From: Acidobacteriota bacterium
Lineage (GTDB): Bacteria; Acidobacteriota; UBA6911; RPQK01; JAJDTT01
Direction of reading: 5' to 3'
DNA length: 53,350 nt
Assembly (NCBI GenBank): GCA_028874215.1
Contig: JAPPLF010000069.1
Coordinates: forward strand, 1 to 53,350
In this document: piece by piece, positions 52,251 to 53,350 of the stretch
Position numbering within the stretch: position 1 is the stretch's first letter
How the letters are laid out: the number at the start of each line of letters is the position of its first letter
The notes under the pieces: generated by a model
What the model was told of the DNA's origin: nothing
Databases searched by the model: none
What the model saw: the letters and a program-made list of their open reading frames with translations, nothing else
Made by a program: the position numbers and the translations under genes

Positions 52251-52268
52251 GGCGAGTTTCCTGTCGCC
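52251..52268. repeat. Intergenic palindrome between convergent genes
   Basis: GGCGAGTTTCCTGTCGCC then GCTCC, of the palindrome family seen at 5161, 12914, 27345 and 34762. It fills the 28-base gap between two stop codons and may act as a shared terminator. Confidence 0.6.
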
Positions 52269-52274
52269 GCTCCC

Positions 52275-53321
52275 TCAATACCATGCGGTCTTGTCCACCA
52301 CATTCTTGACCGGCTGGCCGGCGGCGTAGCGCCGGACGTTGTCCACCACCACCTGAGCGAAGCGATCCGGAATCCTGGGGGACCGGGCGGCGCAATGCGG
52401 CGTCATGATGACGTTCTCCATCCGCCAGAGAGGATGCTCCGAGGGAAGAGGCTCGGTTTCGAACACGTCGAGGCCGGCTCCGGCGATCTCTCCCGCCTCC
52501 AACGCCGCGACCAGATCGTTCAGGTCCACGATGACTCCCCGTCCGATGTTGATCAGAAACGCCGTCCGCTTCATCTGCCGGAACTGGAGCCGCCGGAACA
52601 TCTTGACCGTTTCCGGCGTGTGCGGCGCGGCGATCACTACGAAATCGCTTTCCGCCAGCAGATCGTGCAGCCGGTCCGGTTTCCAGAGCGACTCGACGCC
52701 CGGGGGGCATTCCTCCCGTTTGGGGTCGACCGCCAGCACCCGCATCCCGAAGGCCAGTCCTCTTTGGGCCACCTCCGCGCCGATGCTTCCCAGCCCGACC
52801 ATCCCCAACGTGGAGTCGGAGAGCTGGATGTGGGCCAGGTCCGCGGGAGCGACGTCCCGCAGGCTGCGCGCGAAATTGGGAGCCTTCCAACTGGGGTCTC
52901 CCATGACCTCCCAAGTGGCCTTGGCCTGGGTTCGGACGTAATGGTGGAAATTCCGGGCGAAGCAGAGGATGAAGCCGAAGACGTGTTCGGTAATGACGTC
53001 GGAGAAGATCCCCCGCATGTTGGTCAGGATCGAGGGATGTTCCACCAGGGCGGGAAAGAGATAGTGCTCCATGCTGGCGCTGGGTGCCTGAATCCAGCGC
53101 AAGCGGGTGGCTGCCGCCAGCAGCTTGGGCGTCATCTTGCCGAAGAAGGAGTCGGCGTCGGCGATCGCCGACGCCGCGGCGTCCTCGTCGGGCGCGTTCA
53201 CCACGGTGCCGCCGTCGCCCGCAACTTCCACGATGGCGGCGAGGCGGTGAGCATCCACGGCCGGATAGATCACCAGCTTGAAGATTCGTTTTGGAGGTTG
53301 GTTCCCGTGTTCCGTTGTCAT
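52275..53321 (-). CDS. D-isomer-specific 2-hydroxyacid dehydrogenase
   Basis: 348 residues. GLGSIG at 176-181 is the NAD-binding loop; FLINIGRGVIVD carries the substrate Arg, GLDVFETEPL the Glu region and MTPHCAARSP the catalytic His. TEHVFGFILCFARNF is the usual hinge stretch. An extra loop of about 20 residues (ARSLRDVAPADLAHIQLSDS) lies before the Rossmann domain. It interconverts a 2-ketoacid and a D-2-hydroxyacid with NAD(P). The substrate is not evident. Upstream of its start only 29 bases of window remain. Confidence 0.92.
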   Translation of the reverse strand: MTTEHGNQPPKRIFKLVIYPAVDAHRLAAIVEVAGDGGTVVNAPDEDAAASAIADADSFFGKMTPKLLAAATRLRWIQAPSASMEHYLFPALVEHPSILTNMRGIFSDVITEHVFGFILCFARNFHHYVRTQAKATWEVMGDPSWKAPNFARSLRDVAPADLAHIQLSDSTLGMVGLGSIGAEVAQRGLAFGMRVLAVDPKREECPPGVESLWKPDRLHDLLAESDFVVIAAPHTPETVKMFRRLQFRQMKRTAFLINIGRGVIVDLNDLVAALEAGEIAGAGLDVFETEPLPSEHPLWRMENVIMTPHCAARSPRIPDRFAQVVVDNVRRYAAGQPVKNVVDKTAWY

Positions 53322-53350
53322 TTCATGCTCCCTGGAAATGGATGAGCTAA

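Noticed and set aside
1-53350. CRISPR array, insertion sequence or prophage
   Set aside because: No regularly spaced direct repeats, no transposase and no phage structural gene were seen.

Overview
The window is 53 kb of GC-rich, densely packed bacterial chromosome from an uncultured-looking heterotroph. The gene mix is typical of Acidobacteriota or a similar PVC/FCB-like soil, marine or sponge lineage: an outer-membrane-type DUF5916 protein, DUF1080 and NHL-propeller proteins, Gfo/Idh/MocA oxidoreductases, exported glycosidase-like propellers, a DUF6370-like exported protein and many toxin-antitoxin remnants. This assignment is an inference from gene content; there is no rRNA gene or other strong phylogenetic marker in the window.

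Layout. (1) 0.1-12.7 kb is housekeeping: thiL, a hopanoid-type nucleosidase, a leftward xseA-xseB-ispA-tlyA operon (dxs is absent from its usual place), rightward accD-folC, then a leftward acyl-CoA carboxylase set (carboxyltransferase, biotin carboxylase, biotin carrier), a transaldolase-like gene and an FN3 lipoprotein. (2) 13.0-18.2 kb holds a small zinc-finger-like protein, an orphan XRE antitoxin, ligA, a zinc-ribbon membrane protein coupled to a PP2C phosphatase, an amidohydrolase and a cpYpsA-like protein. (3) 18.2-19.2 kb is the longest gap. Its left part is AT-rich with a tight cluster of DnaA boxes (candidate replication origin). Its right part is GC-rich, strongly structured non-coding DNA in front of lysC. 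(4) 19.2-25.0 kb is a lysine/diaminopimelate operon, lysC-dapB-dapA-dapD-aminotransferase, ending in a SAM hydroxide adenosyltransferase. (5) 25.0-27.2 kb carries cysteine desulfurase plus an IscU-like scaffold lacking its third cysteine, and an Hsp20. (6) 27.6-31.6 kb starts at tRNA-Phe(GAA) and is an accessory patch: an orphan Phd antitoxin, an AlkA-like glycosylase, a Fic protein, a HicBA pair whose toxin is broken by one stop codon, and an intact HigBA, with dispersed repeats between them. (7) 32-39.8 kb holds exported propeller-type hydrolase-like proteins, an AstE/AspA-like zinc carboxypeptidase, a DUF1080 lipoprotein, an NHL propeller and an AbiEi/AbiEii pair. (8) 40-53.3 kb holds small secreted proteins, a STAS protein, threonine synthase, a class V aminotransferase, an unknown protein made of an internal duplication, SOD, an unusual operon of CinA, flavoprotein reductase and rhodanese that all start with membrane-targeting segments, a DUF5916 barrel protein, two Gfo/Idh-type genes and a D-2-hydroxyacid dehydrogenase.

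How it works together. The core metabolism is coherent: malonyl/propionyl-CoA formation, isoprenoid and thiamine cofactors, folate, and aspartate-family amino acids (lysC-dap and thrC). The accessory parts are stress/defence modules and exported glycan- or metabolite-processing proteins. Genes are packed so tightly that five convergent pairs overlap at their 3' ends by 14-50 bases. Short palindromes of one family recur in the intergenic gaps. The observations most worth following are the candidate origin and structured RNA before lysC, the envelope-targeted CinA operon, the broken HicA, and the repeat that sits directly after two different stop codons.
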